Assembly (NCBI GenBank): GCA_910575165.1
Contig: CAJTDS010000001.1
Coordinates: 1 to 64,000, forward strand
Direction of reading: 5' to 3'
DNA from: Eggerthellaceae bacterium
Lineage (GTDB): Bacteria > Actinomycetota > Coriobacteriia > Coriobacteriales > Eggerthellaceae
Length of the DNA stretch: 64,000 nucleotides
Both the position numbers and the translations under genes were made by a program. The notes beneath the pieces were generated by a model. The model did not search any database, had not been told where the DNA came from, and was given only the letters and a program-made list of their open reading frames with translations. The stretch's first letter is position 1. The number at the start of each line of letters is the position of its first letter. Shown here one piece after another: positions 14,664-22,821 of the stretch.

Positions 14664-15971
14664 ATGCAGAAGGGTAACGTGAAGGCCTTGCTGCCCATCG
14701 GGGTGTTCCTGGTACTGTATTTGGGACTGGGCGTGCTTTTCGAGTACGGCATGGGCATCTCCATGGGCTTCTACAACATTCCCATTGTGGTTATCTTTCT
14801 GATAGCGCTTATGGTGGCGTGCTTCCAGAACCGGTCGCTTTCCTTCGACCGCAAGCTCGAGATCATGGGCACCGGCGTGGGCGAGAAGACCATCGTCACC
14901 ATGATTCTCATCTTCATGGCAGCCGGCGTGTTCGTGGGAACTGTAGGCCGCGACAGCGCCGAGAGTGTGGCCTATTTCATGCTCACTATCATTCCGCCAG
15001 AGTTTTCCGTGGCGGTGCTTTTCGTGGTCAGTTGCTTCGTATCGCTTTCCATGGGCACGTCGGTGGGCACCATCACGCTTATCACCCCCATCGCCATCGC
15101 GGTGTCGAACGCTTCGGGTTTCAGCTTGCCGCTGTGCGTGGGCAGCGTCATGGGCGGCGCCATGTTCGGCGATAACCTGTCCTTCATCTCGGATACCACC
15201 ATCGCCGCATGCCAGGGCCAGGGAGTGCCCATGCGCGATAAATTCCGTGAGAACTTCCGTATCGCCATGCCGGCTGCTTTGGTGACACTGGTGGTCATTC
15301 TGGTCCTGAGCCTCAGCCAGCCGCCCGCCGGCGCGGTGACCAGCGACTACGACCTCATCCAGCTGGTGCCCTACCTGATCGTACTGATAGGCGGCATCGT
15401 GGGCGTGAACGTGTTCGTGGTGCTGTTGCTGGGCATCGTGTCGGGCTCTGTCATCATGGTGGCCACGGGCGCAACGGCCCCCACCGATTTGCTTGCGAAC
15501 ATGGGCAGTGGCGCAGCGGGCATGTTCGAGACCACCATGGTGGCCGTGCTGGTGAGCGCCATTTGTGCCCTCATTCGCGAGAACGGCGGCTTTGCTGCCC
15601 TGCTGAATGGGATAAAAGGCTTGTTCAAGAGCAAGAAAGGCGGCCAGTTGGGCATGGGGCTGCTGGTTCTATGCATGGATGTGGCCACCGCCAACAACAC
15701 CGTGGCCATCGTTATGGCGAACCCGATTGCGAAGGACATGGCCCAAACTTACGGCATTTCGTCCAGTAAGACGGCCAGCCTACTGGACACGTTCTCCTGT
15801 ATCAGCCAAGGCGTGATTCCCTACGGCGCGCAGATGCTGGTGGCCCTTGCCGCGTGCGCCGAGCTGGGAGTGGGCGTTTCGGCCTTCCAGGTGATTCCCT
15901 TCCTGTTCTACCCGTTCTTCCTGCTGATAAGCTCGCTCGTGTTCATCTTCTTCATACCCGAGCGCCGTTAA
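14664..15971 (+). CDS. NhaC-family Na+/H+ antiporter-like transporter
   Basis: A 435-residue integral membrane protein of about 11-12 segments. The family signature is visible: SMGTSVGTITLITPIAIAVS in one re-entrant region and GGAMFGDNLSFISDTTIAAC in another, where the G-D-N-x-S-x-I-S-D-T-T string is diagnostic for NhaC-type and related PF03553 carriers. The second half repeats the theme around MDVATANNTVAIVMANPIA. It exchanges Na+ for H+, or possibly an organic acid, across the cytoplasmic membrane; the substrate is not decided by these motifs. The start has GGAGGAG at good spacing. It stands alone with its own promoter at 14585. Confidence 0.85.
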   Translation: MQKGNVKALLPIGVFLVLYLGLGVLFEYGMGISMGFYNIPIVVIFLIALMVACFQNRSLSFDRKLEIMGTGVGEKTIVTMILIFMAAGVFVGTVGRDSAESVAYFMLTIIPPEFSVAVLFVVSCFVSLSMGTSVGTITLITPIAIAVSNASGFSLPLCVGSVMGGAMFGDNLSFISDTTIAACQGQGVPMRDKFRENFRIAMPAALVTLVVILVLSLSQPPAGAVTSDYDLIQLVPYLIVLIGGIVGVNVFVVLLLGIVSGSVIMVATGATAPTDLLANMGSGAAGMFETTMVAVLVSAICALIRENGGFAALLNGIKGLFKSKKGGQLGMGLLVLCMDVATANNTVAIVMANPIAKDMAQTYGISSSKTASLLDTFSCISQGVIPYGAQMLVALAACAELGVGVSAFQVIPFLFYPFFLLISSLVFIFFIPERR

Positions 15972-16108
15972 ACATGGGGGTATCTATGCTATGGGCGTGC
16001 CCGTTGCGGATTGTGGCGAAAAGGTGAAGCGCTAACTCGATTGCAAGGAATCGGCATTCTGAATCGTGTTGCTGGTAGAGGACAACCGAAGATTCAAGGA
16101 GACGACTG

Positions 16109-16657
16109 ATGAAGAAGCGTTCGATTGGCGTTGTAGTTGCAGCAGCGGTGGTGGCCGTGGCCGTGGTGCCGGTTCTGGCGTTCGGCGCTGCCGGCTGGTC
16201 TGTGAACGGTCCAGCCCGTGGCAGCGGATGGTCGTGTGAGGAGGTTCCGCAAGTTGTGGAGCTGGGAAAAACCCAGGCACAGTTAGGAAAGCTGGAGCTA
16301 TCTCAGCGCATCGATGATGCAGCTGGTCAAGCGGGCGAGCGGGCATCCGGTCAGACGGAAGAGCCGCAGACCGCTGCTCCGGTTGCAGCATGTCCCGGAT
16401 TCGAGGATGCAGACGGCGATGGCATCTGCGACCATTGGGAGGCAGGCGCTTGCCCGTCGGAGCACTGGTGCGGCAATGGCCAGGGCGACTATGGCTGCGG
16501 CAGTGGCTATGCGGACGCTGACAACGATGGCGTTTGTGACCGTTGGGAAGAGGATGCTTGCCTAGGCGGTGGCCACGGCCATGGTTCTGGTGCCAGCGTC
16601 GGTAACGGCCGGGGTGCAGGCCACGGCCACGGCGGCAATCATGGCCGCTGCTGGTAA
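16109..16657 (+). CDS. Secreted Ca2+-loop, His/Gly-rich protein
   Basis: A 182-residue protein with a signal peptide (MKKRS, then a hydrophobic run to about residue 25). Two near-identical acidic loops, DADGDGICDHWE (100-111) and DADNDGVCDRWE (136-147), match thrombospondin-3/EF-hand-like calcium loops, each with a Cys for a disulfide. The C-terminal 30 residues are Gly/His-rich (GGGHGHGS, GHGHGGNHGRCW), a likely Zn/Ni/Cu-binding tail. It lies directly upstream of an ECF sigma factor and an anti-sigma factor that also carries His-rich stretches, so the three may form one metal- or envelope-responsive unit. AAGGAG precedes the ATG. Catalysis is not suggested. Confidence 0.75.
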   Translation: MKKRSIGVVVAAAVVAVAVVPVLAFGAAGWSVNGPARGSGWSCEEVPQVVELGKTQAQLGKLELSQRIDDAAGQAGERASGQTEEPQTAAPVAACPGFEDADGDGICDHWEAGACPSEHWCGNGQGDYGCGSGYADADNDGVCDRWEEDACLGGGHGHGSGASVGNGRGAGHGHGGNHGRCW

Positions 16658-16765
16658 GAGGCGGTCGTAGGGGCTGGGAGAAGAACCGGCTAGACGACCA
16701 GGGCGTTCCTGCTGGTAGCGGGTTTAGAGAGGCCGTCACAAGCGGCGAGTGGCGTTGAGGGGAAT

Positions 16766-17257
16766 ATGAGGTCGGCGAAGGACATCGAAAGGGCCATGAC
16801 GGCGCATGCCGATGCGGTATGGCGCGCCTGTGCCTTGCATTGCGCCTCCCAAGCCGACGTTCAGGATGCGTTTCAGGAGACATTCATCAAGTATGCCCAG
16901 GCTGACGGCACGATGTTTGCGGATGACGAGCATCGCAAGGCCTGGTTGCTTCGCGTGGCTATAAATCAGTGCAAAGACATGCTTCGCGCCCGGTCGCGCT
17001 CGGACGTGTCTTTGGATGAAACGGTTGCGACAGTCGAACTGGTCTCATCCGACGGCGTGGTGCAGCCAGGGTCCGTGCTGTTCGAGGTGGCTGAGGCCCT
17101 GCGCTCTCTCGACGATCCGCCGCGCACGCCGTTGTACCTCTCGCTGTGCGAAGGGTATACGGCTCCGGAGATTGCGGAAGTAGTTGCCGCGCCGGTGAAC
17201 ACGGTGTACTCGTGGATTGCCCGGGGCAAGCAGCAGCTGAGGGAGGTACTGTCATGA
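16766..17257 (+). CDS. ECF-type RNA polymerase sigma factor
   Basis: A 163-residue protein. The sigma-2 region (DVQDAFQETFIKYAQAD, then RKAWLLRVAINQCKDMLR) would bind core polymerase and the -10 box; the sigma-4 region (YLSLCEGYTAPEIAEVVAAP, then VNTVYSWIARGKQQLREVL) is a helix-turn-helix for the -35 box. Its size and layout are those of extracytoplasmic-function sigma factors. It overlaps the downstream anti-sigma gene by ATGA (17254-17257), the standard arrangement for a sigma held inactive by a membrane partner. It probably also drives its own operon and the Ca2+-loop gene; no target promoter could be defined here. Confidence 0.9.
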   Translation: MRSAKDIERAMTAHADAVWRACALHCASQADVQDAFQETFIKYAQADGTMFADDEHRKAWLLRVAINQCKDMLRARSRSDVSLDETVATVELVSSDGVVQPGSVLFEVAEALRSLDDPPRTPLYLSLCEGYTAPEIAEVVAAPVNTVYSWIARGKQQLREVLS

Positions 17258-18126
17258 GCTTCAGCGAACAGCAGGTGAGGCAGGCCTTCGAGCAGCTTCA
17301 CGCCCCTCGAGCCGCCATTGACGCAACTCTTCAGCGTATCGAGCAGCTGCGGACGCAGGAAGAGGCGTCGCGGAGCGTGGAACCAGCTTCCAGCAAGGAT
17401 TTCCGGGTCATTCGCTCCTGCGGTCGGACATGGCGCGTGGGGCTGGCGGCGGCGTGCGTTGCGCTGGCTCTTGTGGGCGTGCTGGGTGTGGGGTGCAAGC
17501 TCTACTTCGAGCCAACCGCCTATGTGGGCATAGACGTAAATCCGTCCATCGAACTGGGGGTTAACCGGTTCGACATAGTGGTGGAGGTTCGTGGCATCAA
17601 CGAGGACGGCGAGGCGGTGCTTCAGCAAGCGCCGCTGCTCTACAGGTCCTTTGACGAGGCTTTGGAGCTGCTGGGCAAAAGCGAAGCGTTTCGCGCCTCT
17701 GTGGAATCGGCCGCCGTCATGGAGATAACGATCAGCTCCGACAACGAGGCGCAAACCCAGCATCTGTGCATCCAGGGCGACCGTTTCATCGAGGAAATGC
17801 CCTGCCACGGCACGTGCAGCCATGCGAGCGACGAGGATCGTCACGAAGCCCATAGCCACGGCATGGGTGTTGCTCGCTATCAGGCTGCCCGGGAGCTTCT
17901 AGCTTTGGATTCCAGTCTCACTATGGAAGATTGCGCCGCCCTGTCCATGCGCGAGCTACGAGACCGCATTGCCGCCTACGAGATGACGGAGACGGCAGAC
18001 GAGGAGTCGCCGGCCGGAAGTAGCGAGGAGGGGGAGGCAGCTGCCGACCAGGCTGCCGGCAACCATCACGGTCAGGGACTGGGTGGCGGCCACGGGCGCG
18101 GCGGGCGCGAGCGGCATGGAGGATAA
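17254..18126 (+). CDS. RsgI-like transmembrane anti-sigma factor with His-rich ectodomain
   Basis: A 290-residue protein: a cytoplasmic N-terminus (1-60) that would bind the sigma factor, one membrane helix (about 62-84), and an extracellular part. Residues 90-106 (YVGIDVNPSIELGVNRF), followed by the EVRGINEDG strand, are the hallmark of the RsgI-like external domain known from anti-SigI factors. Here the partner is an ECF sigma, which is less usual. A Cys/His cluster C184-HGTCSHASDEDRHEAHSH-G (184-203) and a Gly/His tail suggest metal binding outside the cell. An acidic linker lies between. It is translationally coupled to the sigma gene. The signal could be a metal or a cell-wall state (inference). 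Confidence 0.8.
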   Translation: MSFSEQQVRQAFEQLHAPRAAIDATLQRIEQLRTQEEASRSVEPASSKDFRVIRSCGRTWRVGLAAACVALALVGVLGVGCKLYFEPTAYVGIDVNPSIELGVNRFDIVVEVRGINEDGEAVLQQAPLLYRSFDEALELLGKSEAFRASVESAAVMEITISSDNEAQTQHLCIQGDRFIEEMPCHGTCSHASDEDRHEAHSHGMGVARYQAARELLALDSSLTMEDCAALSMRELRDRIAAYEMTETADEESPAGSSEEGEAAADQAAGNHHGQGLGGGHGRGGRERHGG

Positions 18127-18290
18127 GGGTCCGAGAAAGACTGGACGTTCCCCGTTCGCAGCAATACCTTTTCATGTTGCCGTCAGCTTTCCAATTGCTG
18201 CTGTTGTTCACCCCTGCATTGCGGAAAGTACGCGTGGACTTTTGGCTTGCCGGCCATTGCTTCTGCCAGGGAAACCGTCCTGTGCGGGTG

Positions 18291-18320
18291 TTGAGTTGCT
18301 GCAGGGCCATGGGGTATTAT
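18291..18320 (+). promoter_or_regulatory. Promoter of the metallo-beta-lactamase lipoprotein gene
   Basis: TTGAGT (18291-18296) and TATTAT (18315-18320), 18-bp spacer. Because it lies downstream of earlier in-frame ATGs, it fixes the protein start at ATG 18375. A 21-codon open frame (18343-18408) with GGGAAGGA before it overlaps that start and might act as a leader peptide. Confidence 0.5.
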
Positions 18321-18374
18321 GAGCCAAAACGAGGGAAGGATCATGCTTCCCGAAGGGCGGATTCGGGGTGCGAT

Positions 18375-19793
18375 ATGGGTTGGTCGCGGCATTGCTTGGT
18401 TGGTTTGAGGCGGGCGGGAGTTTCGGCTCTTACCTTTATGACGTTGGCGGTGTTGGCGGTTACGCTGTGCGCTTGCTCTGGTTCGCAGGCTGGGGAGAAA
18501 GCTGATAACGGCGGGACTTCCACGGTGGCGCAGGCTCAAGGGGTGGCGGATTCGGCGGGGGAGGGCGCGGGGAAGGCGAACTCGAACGCGTCTAGCCCGG
18601 AGGGGTCGCTGTCGATTGCTGAAAAGAACGGTGTTGCTGACACCAACGGGAACGTTGCGCGGCCGGGCGATTCTGCCAGCAAGGCGGAATCTTTTAAGGG
18701 CGACGCTGACACGTCCAGTGCCGCAGGAGGGTCGGACCAGGCTGCGGCAGCGCCGGAGGTTCCCGATGGCTCCACCTTCTCCGTTACCTACTTCGACGTT
18801 GGCCAGGGGGATGCGGCCCTAGTGCAGTGCGATGGGGCCTACCTGCTGATCGACGGCGGCCCGCCTAGCGCTTCCAGCTTGCTGTACTCGGCGCTTAGCC
18901 GCGAAGGCATCTCCTATTTGGATTACGTGGTGGCAACCCATCCCGATACCGACCACACCGGGGGCATAGCCGGCGCTTTGGAGGTTGCCACGGCGGGTCG
19001 GGCGTTCTGCTCGGCGACCCAGGCCGAGCAACGCTCGTTCAACGCCATGGCCGACCGCCTGAGCAGCCAAGGCGTTTCGCTGGAAGTGCCCGAAGTGGGA
19101 GATTCGTGGGAATTGGGTAGCGCGCTTGTGCAGGTCATCGGCCCCGTGACCCGCACTGACGATGGCGATGCGAATAATGACTCCATTATGCTGAAGATTA
19201 CTTACGGCCAGACGGTGTTCGTGTTCGCGGGCGACGCCGATTCCAACGAGGAAAAGGGGGCAGCAACCTTCTTGGACGGTTGCGACGTGCTGAAGGTGGC
19301 CCATCATGGGTCTGCAGGCTCAAGCTGCTACGCTTTTTTGCGTGCTGCTCTGCCGAAGAACGCGGTGATCAGCTGCAGCAACGACAACTCTTACGGTCAT
19401 CCCACCGACGACGCCCTTTCTCGCTTGCGGGATTGCGGCACCGCGGTTTACCGCACCGACATGCAGGGAGACATCGTGGCGGAAAGCGATGGCACTGCGG
19501 TCACCATGTCCGTTGCGCGCAACGCCGAAGTCGACACGCTAGTTGCGGGCCCAGGAGGGGGCTTGGGTGCTGCGGGCGGTTCGTCGGGCGGTAACGGCGC
19601 CAGTGCTGCCGTCGACGAAGGCTCCGGCGACTCCAACAGCGCCGCGGGGAGTTACATCGGCAACAAGAACTCGAAGAAGTTCCACCTGCCCAGCTGCTCG
19701 TCGCTTCCGGCCGAGCATAACCGCGTGTACTTCTATTCGCGCGACGAAGCCGTGAGCGCCGGCATGGTCCCCTGCAAGCGCTGCAACCCGTAG
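18375..19793 (+). CDS. Lipoprotein with ComEC/Rec2-like metallo-beta-lactamase domain and Ada-like zinc tail
   Basis: A 472-residue exported protein. Basic start, hydrophobic stretch and lipobox L-C-A-C34 suggest lipidation and anchoring outside the membrane. A 100-residue Ala/Gly/Asp linker follows. The metallo-beta-lactamase core has FDVGQGDA (140-147), LIDGGPP, the metal motif H189-PDTD-H194, FAGDAD and VAHHGS (H310/H311), as in ComEC nuclease domains, which degrade one DNA strand during uptake. The last 45 residues (GNKNSKKFHLPSC, then VPCKRCNP) are the Ada-type Cys zinc module often fused to such secreted nucleases. Likely an extracellular nuclease or phosphodiesterase. No competence gene is adjacent. 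Confidence 0.8.
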   Translation: MGWSRHCLVGLRRAGVSALTFMTLAVLAVTLCACSGSQAGEKADNGGTSTVAQAQGVADSAGEGAGKANSNASSPEGSLSIAEKNGVADTNGNVARPGDSASKAESFKGDADTSSAAGGSDQAAAAPEVPDGSTFSVTYFDVGQGDAALVQCDGAYLLIDGGPPSASSLLYSALSREGISYLDYVVATHPDTDHTGGIAGALEVATAGRAFCSATQAEQRSFNAMADRLSSQGVSLEVPEVGDSWELGSALVQVIGPVTRTDDGDANNDSIMLKITYGQTVFVFAGDADSNEEKGAATFLDGCDVLKVAHHGSAGSSCYAFLRAALPKNAVISCSNDNSYGHPTDDALSRLRDCGTAVYRTDMQGDIVAESDGTAVTMSVARNAEVDTLVAGPGGGLGAAGGSSGGNGASAAVDEGSGDSNSAAGSYIGNKNSKKFHLPSCSSLPAEHNRVYFYSRDEAVSAGMVPCKRCNP

Positions 19794-19820
19794 GCAAAGG
19801 CAGGAGCACGCTGCCTTCTC

Positions 19821-19848
19821 CCGGGATGTTTCACGTGAAACATCCCGG
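19821..19848. promoter_or_regulatory. parS: parS centromere site (ParB binding) in a 28-bp palindrome
   Basis: TGTTTCACGTGAAACA at 19827-19842 is an exact match to the bacterial parS consensus. It is extended by CCGGGA/TCCCGG to a perfect 28-bp palindrome (19821-19848). ParB loads here and spreads as a DNA clamp for chromosome or plasmid segregation. No T-run follows, so it is not a normal terminator. parS sites cluster near replication origins, suggesting the region is origin-proximal, although dnaA and parAB are not in the window. Confidence 0.9.
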
Positions 19849-19920
19849 CTCGTCGCCTGGTGACGGCGGGAGCGCTACACTGGTCGGCAGCATCGAACAA
19901 CCCTGCGGAAAGGAATTGCT

Positions 19921-20388
19921 ATGGCTTGCGAGAGCACACCGGTTGTCGGCATCATCATGGGGTCGCAGTCCGATATGGCGGCGATGGAGCCCTGCATGGC
20001 TCAGCTCGACGAGTTCGGCGTTCCCTACGAGGTGGTGGTCGCCAGCGCTCACCGCAAGCCGGCGCAGGTGCACGAGTGGGCCTCCACGGCGGCTGGTCGC
20101 GGTATCCGCGTCATCGTGGCGGCGGCGGGCAAGGCTGCGCACCTGGGCGGCGTGGTGGCTGCGTACACGCCGTGCCCGGTTATTGCGGTGCCCATGAAGA
20201 CGAGCGATTTGGGCGGCTTGGATTCGCTGCTGTCCATGGTGCAGATGCCCAGCGGCGTGCCGGTTGCGTGCGTGGCCATCAACGGCGCGAAGAACGCGGC
20301 CATTCTGGCGGTGCAGATGCTGGGAACCGGCTGCGACGAGGCGCGCCAGAAGATCGTCGATTTCAAGGCGGCCATGGCCGAGGCCTAG
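19921..20388 (+). CDS. purE: N5-carboxyaminoimidazole ribonucleotide mutase (PurE)
   Basis: A 155-residue enzyme of typical class I PurE length. The N-terminus VGIIMGSQSDMAAM carries the conserved G-S-x-S-D phosphate-binding loop, and VVVASAHRKPAQV the S-A-H-R catalytic motif. Glycine-rich AAAGKAAHLGGVVAAYT and GLDSLLSMVQMPSGVPVACV complete the family pattern. In most PurE proteins the AAAGxAAHL string reads AGGAAHLPG; the local K is a small variation. It converts N5-CAIR to CAIR in purine synthesis. AAAGGA precedes the ATG. No other pur genes are adjacent. A TACACT box at 19876-19881 may be its -10. Confidence 0.9.
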   Translation: MACESTPVVGIIMGSQSDMAAMEPCMAQLDEFGVPYEVVVASAHRKPAQVHEWASTAAGRGIRVIVAAAGKAAHLGGVVAAYTPCPVIAVPMKTSDLGGLDSLLSMVQMPSGVPVACVAINGAKNAAILAVQMLGTGCDEARQKIVDFKAAMAEA

Positions 20389-20499
20389 GGCGCGTGTTCG
20401 CTGTGCGGCGCCCGTCATTCCCGCAGCCCATGCTGTCGACGGGCCGCCGTGGTGGCGCAAGCGCCGCGCTGGCGGATTGCTAGGGCAGAAGCGAGAGAA

Positions 20500-22821
20500 A
20501 TGATGACGAAGAAACTGCTGATGGGCAACGAGGCCTTCGCCCAAAGCGCGCTGCAGGCGGGCGTGGCCGTGGTGGCCGGTTACCCGGGGACGCCGTCTTC
20601 CGAGGTGATCGAAACCGTCGCGAAGCTGCGCGCCGCGGGGAAGGCCGAGGACGTGTATGTGGAATGGTCCACGAACGAGAAATGTGCGCTGGAGCTGTTG
20701 GCCGGCGCCTCCTACGCCGGTGCGCGTACGCTCTTTACCTGCAAACAGGTGGGGCTGAACGTGGCAAGCGATGCGCTCATGAGCCTGAACTACGTGGGAG
20801 TGAAGGGCGGCATGGTGCTGTTCGTGGCCGACGATCCAGGCCCCATCTCGTCCCAGACCGAGCAGGACACCCGTCGGTTCGCCGCCTTCGCAAAAGTTCC
20901 CGTGCTCGACCCCGCCACGCCCGAGCAGGGCTTTTCCATGATGCAGGCCGCCTTCGAGCTATCCGAGCGCTTCGGCACGCCGGTGATCGTGCGCCCCACC
21001 ACGCGTGTTTGCCATGCTTCTACGTTCTTCGACGTAGAGGAAACCACCCGAGCGCTGCCGGTTCCCCCGGAAGGTTTCCAGAAAGACCCACGCTGGGTCA
21101 TTTTCCCGAAGCGCGCGTTTCAGGCCCACGGCGAGATCAACGAGCGCCTGCGCCAGATAGCCGAGCTGTTCGCCACTGATCCGGAGCTGATGGCTTTCAA
21201 CCCCATGGAAGACGGGCCATGGGCTCTGTCAGGGGACGGGGATGATGACATATCAGCGGCGCTCGGCACGACCGAAGCGGATGGTTCGCTGCGTCCGCGG
21301 ACGGGCATCGTTGCCGGCGGCGTGTCGGCGGCCTATGCTCGGGAGGCGCTGCGCATGCTGGAGCAGCAGGCGGCGCGCGCGGGCAGGCAGCTGTCGCCTT
21401 ACCGCTTCTGGCAAGTGGGCACGCCCTACCCGTTCCCCAGCGCGCTGGCCGACAAGTTCCTTGAGGGACTTGACCAGGTGCTGGTGCTGGAAGAGCTCGA
21501 CCACGTGCTGGAAGACGCGCTGCTTGTGCGGGTCGGGCAGACCGGCTGCCCGGTTGCCGTGTGCGGGCGGCTGACCGGCCATGCCCGCGACCGCGGCGAG
21601 AACGATGTAAACGACATCGCCGAACGACTTGCGCGCTTTCTGAGCGCGGGGGGCGCGGGGGAGGATGCGACTCCGTTGCAGGACGGCCCTGTCGACCGAA
21701 GCGGGGATGGCCGGGCCGAAGCGGCTGATTCGGCCGAAAGCGGGCTGCCCTCTACGCCGGCAATCGAAGTCGCCGAGGTCGGTAGCTCTCGGGCTTGCGC
21801 TCAGACGGCCCTCCTGAAGGCCGGCGATGGTGCGTGCGGGTTCGACCCGCCCGTGCGTCCGCCGGTGCTGTGCGCCGGATGTCCGCACCGGGGCAGTTTC
21901 TTCGCGGTGAAACGGGCCTTGGGCAAGCGCGATGCTGTGCTCTGCGGCGACATCGGCTGCTACACCCTGGGAAACGCCCAGCCTCTGGACGCGGTGGACA
22001 CGTGCCTGTGCATGGGGGCCGGCATCACCATGGCCCAGGGCTTCGCCGTGGCTGAGCCGCAGAAGAAAGCTGTTGCGTTCGTGGGCGACTCCACGTTCTT
22101 CGCCAGTGGTTTGCCCGGCATGGTGAACGCCGTGTACAACAATCACGACATCACGCTGGTGGTGCTGGACAACGCTACTACGGCTATGACCGGAAGCCAG
22201 CCTCACCCGGGCACCGGCGTCACGCTTACGGGCCAGCGCCACGACCCCGTCCAGATTCGGCGGGTGCTGGAAGCTATTGGCGTGTCCTGCATCGTGGAAG
22301 CGAACCCGCTGCAGCTGGACGAGGCCGTGGCGGCGGCACGGGAAGCGCTGGAGTTTCCCGGGCCGTCCGCCGTCCTGTTCGTTTCACCCTGCATCCAGCT
22401 GGCGCCTGCGGGCAATCCGCTTGCGGTCGACGCCGAGCGCTGCACCGGCTGCAAGCGCTGCATCACGTCTATCGGATGTCCAGCCATCGGGTTCGATTCG
22501 GAAATCGCAGGAGCGCGCAGCGGCAAGCGCGGGCAGGCGATCGTGGACGAGTCGCTGTGCACGGGCTGCGGGCTCTGCGTATCGCTGTGCCCTGCGGATG
22601 CGCTGGGGCCGGCGACCCGCCTCGCCGACGCCGCCGTGACCGGGGCAGCGCTCTTTGAGCTGCAGGGCCAGGTGCCGCGTTCCGCATCGGATGCGGACGG
22701 TCCGTTTGACGCGCCGTCGGCTTCTGGGCGCAACAGCGCGGCGCTCGGGCAGGCGCAGGCCCTTGCGGCGGCGGATCGCTCCGAGGCCTCCGCATCGACG
22801 AAAGGCGGTGCCCCATGCTAG
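20500..22821 (+). CDS. iorA: Indolepyruvate:ferredoxin oxidoreductase alpha subunit
   Basis: A 773-residue thiamine-diphosphate iron-sulfur enzyme. The N-terminal pyruvate-binding domain starts LLMGNEAFAQSALQAGVAVV and has GYPGTPSSEV. The TPP domain holds GDIGCYTLG (483-491), and VGDSTFFASGLPG with LDNATTAMTGSQPHPGTG for Mg2+/TPP. At the C-terminus two [4Fe-4S] ferredoxin motifs follow: C648-TG-C651-KR-C654 and C687-TG-C690-GL-C693-VSL-C697. With IorB it oxidatively decarboxylates aryl-pyruvates to aryl-acetyl-CoA, reducing ferredoxin. A low-complexity linker of about 70 residues (near 385-450) separates the domains. Two adjacent ATGs (20500, 20503) are equally possible. The stop overlaps iorB by 7 nt. 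Confidence 0.92.
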   Translation: MMTKKLLMGNEAFAQSALQAGVAVVAGYPGTPSSEVIETVAKLRAAGKAEDVYVEWSTNEKCALELLAGASYAGARTLFTCKQVGLNVASDALMSLNYVGVKGGMVLFVADDPGPISSQTEQDTRRFAAFAKVPVLDPATPEQGFSMMQAAFELSERFGTPVIVRPTTRVCHASTFFDVEETTRALPVPPEGFQKDPRWVIFPKRAFQAHGEINERLRQIAELFATDPELMAFNPMEDGPWALSGDGDDDISAALGTTEADGSLRPRTGIVAGGVSAAYAREALRMLEQQAARAGRQLSPYRFWQVGTPYPFPSALADKFLEGLDQVLVLEELDHVLEDALLVRVGQTGCPVAVCGRLTGHARDRGENDVNDIAERLARFLSAGGAGEDATPLQDGPVDRSGDGRAEAADSAESGLPSTPAIEVAEVGSSRACAQTALLKAGDGACGFDPPVRPPVLCAGCPHRGSFFAVKRALGKRDAVLCGDIGCYTLGNAQPLDAVDTCLCMGAGITMAQGFAVAEPQKKAVAFVGDSTFFASGLPGMVNAVYNNHDITLVVLDNATTAMTGSQPHPGTGVTLTGQRHDPVQIRRVLEAIGVSCIVEANPLQLDEAVAAAREALEFPGPSAVLFVSPCIQLAPAGNPLAVDAERCTGCKRCITSIGCPAIGFDSEIAGARSGKRGQAIVDESLCTGCGLCVSLCPADALGPATRLADAAVTGAALFELQGQVPRSASDADGPFDAPSASGRNSAALGQAQALAAADRSEASASTKGGAPC

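Noticed and set aside
18174-18374. Upstream in-frame starts for the metallo-beta-lactamase lipoprotein
   Set aside because: They precede the promoter at 18291-18320 and would bury the lipoprotein signal; ATG 18375 gives a proper signal and lipobox.
19821-19848. Palindrome as a transcription terminator
   Set aside because: No T-run follows, and the core is the exact parS consensus.
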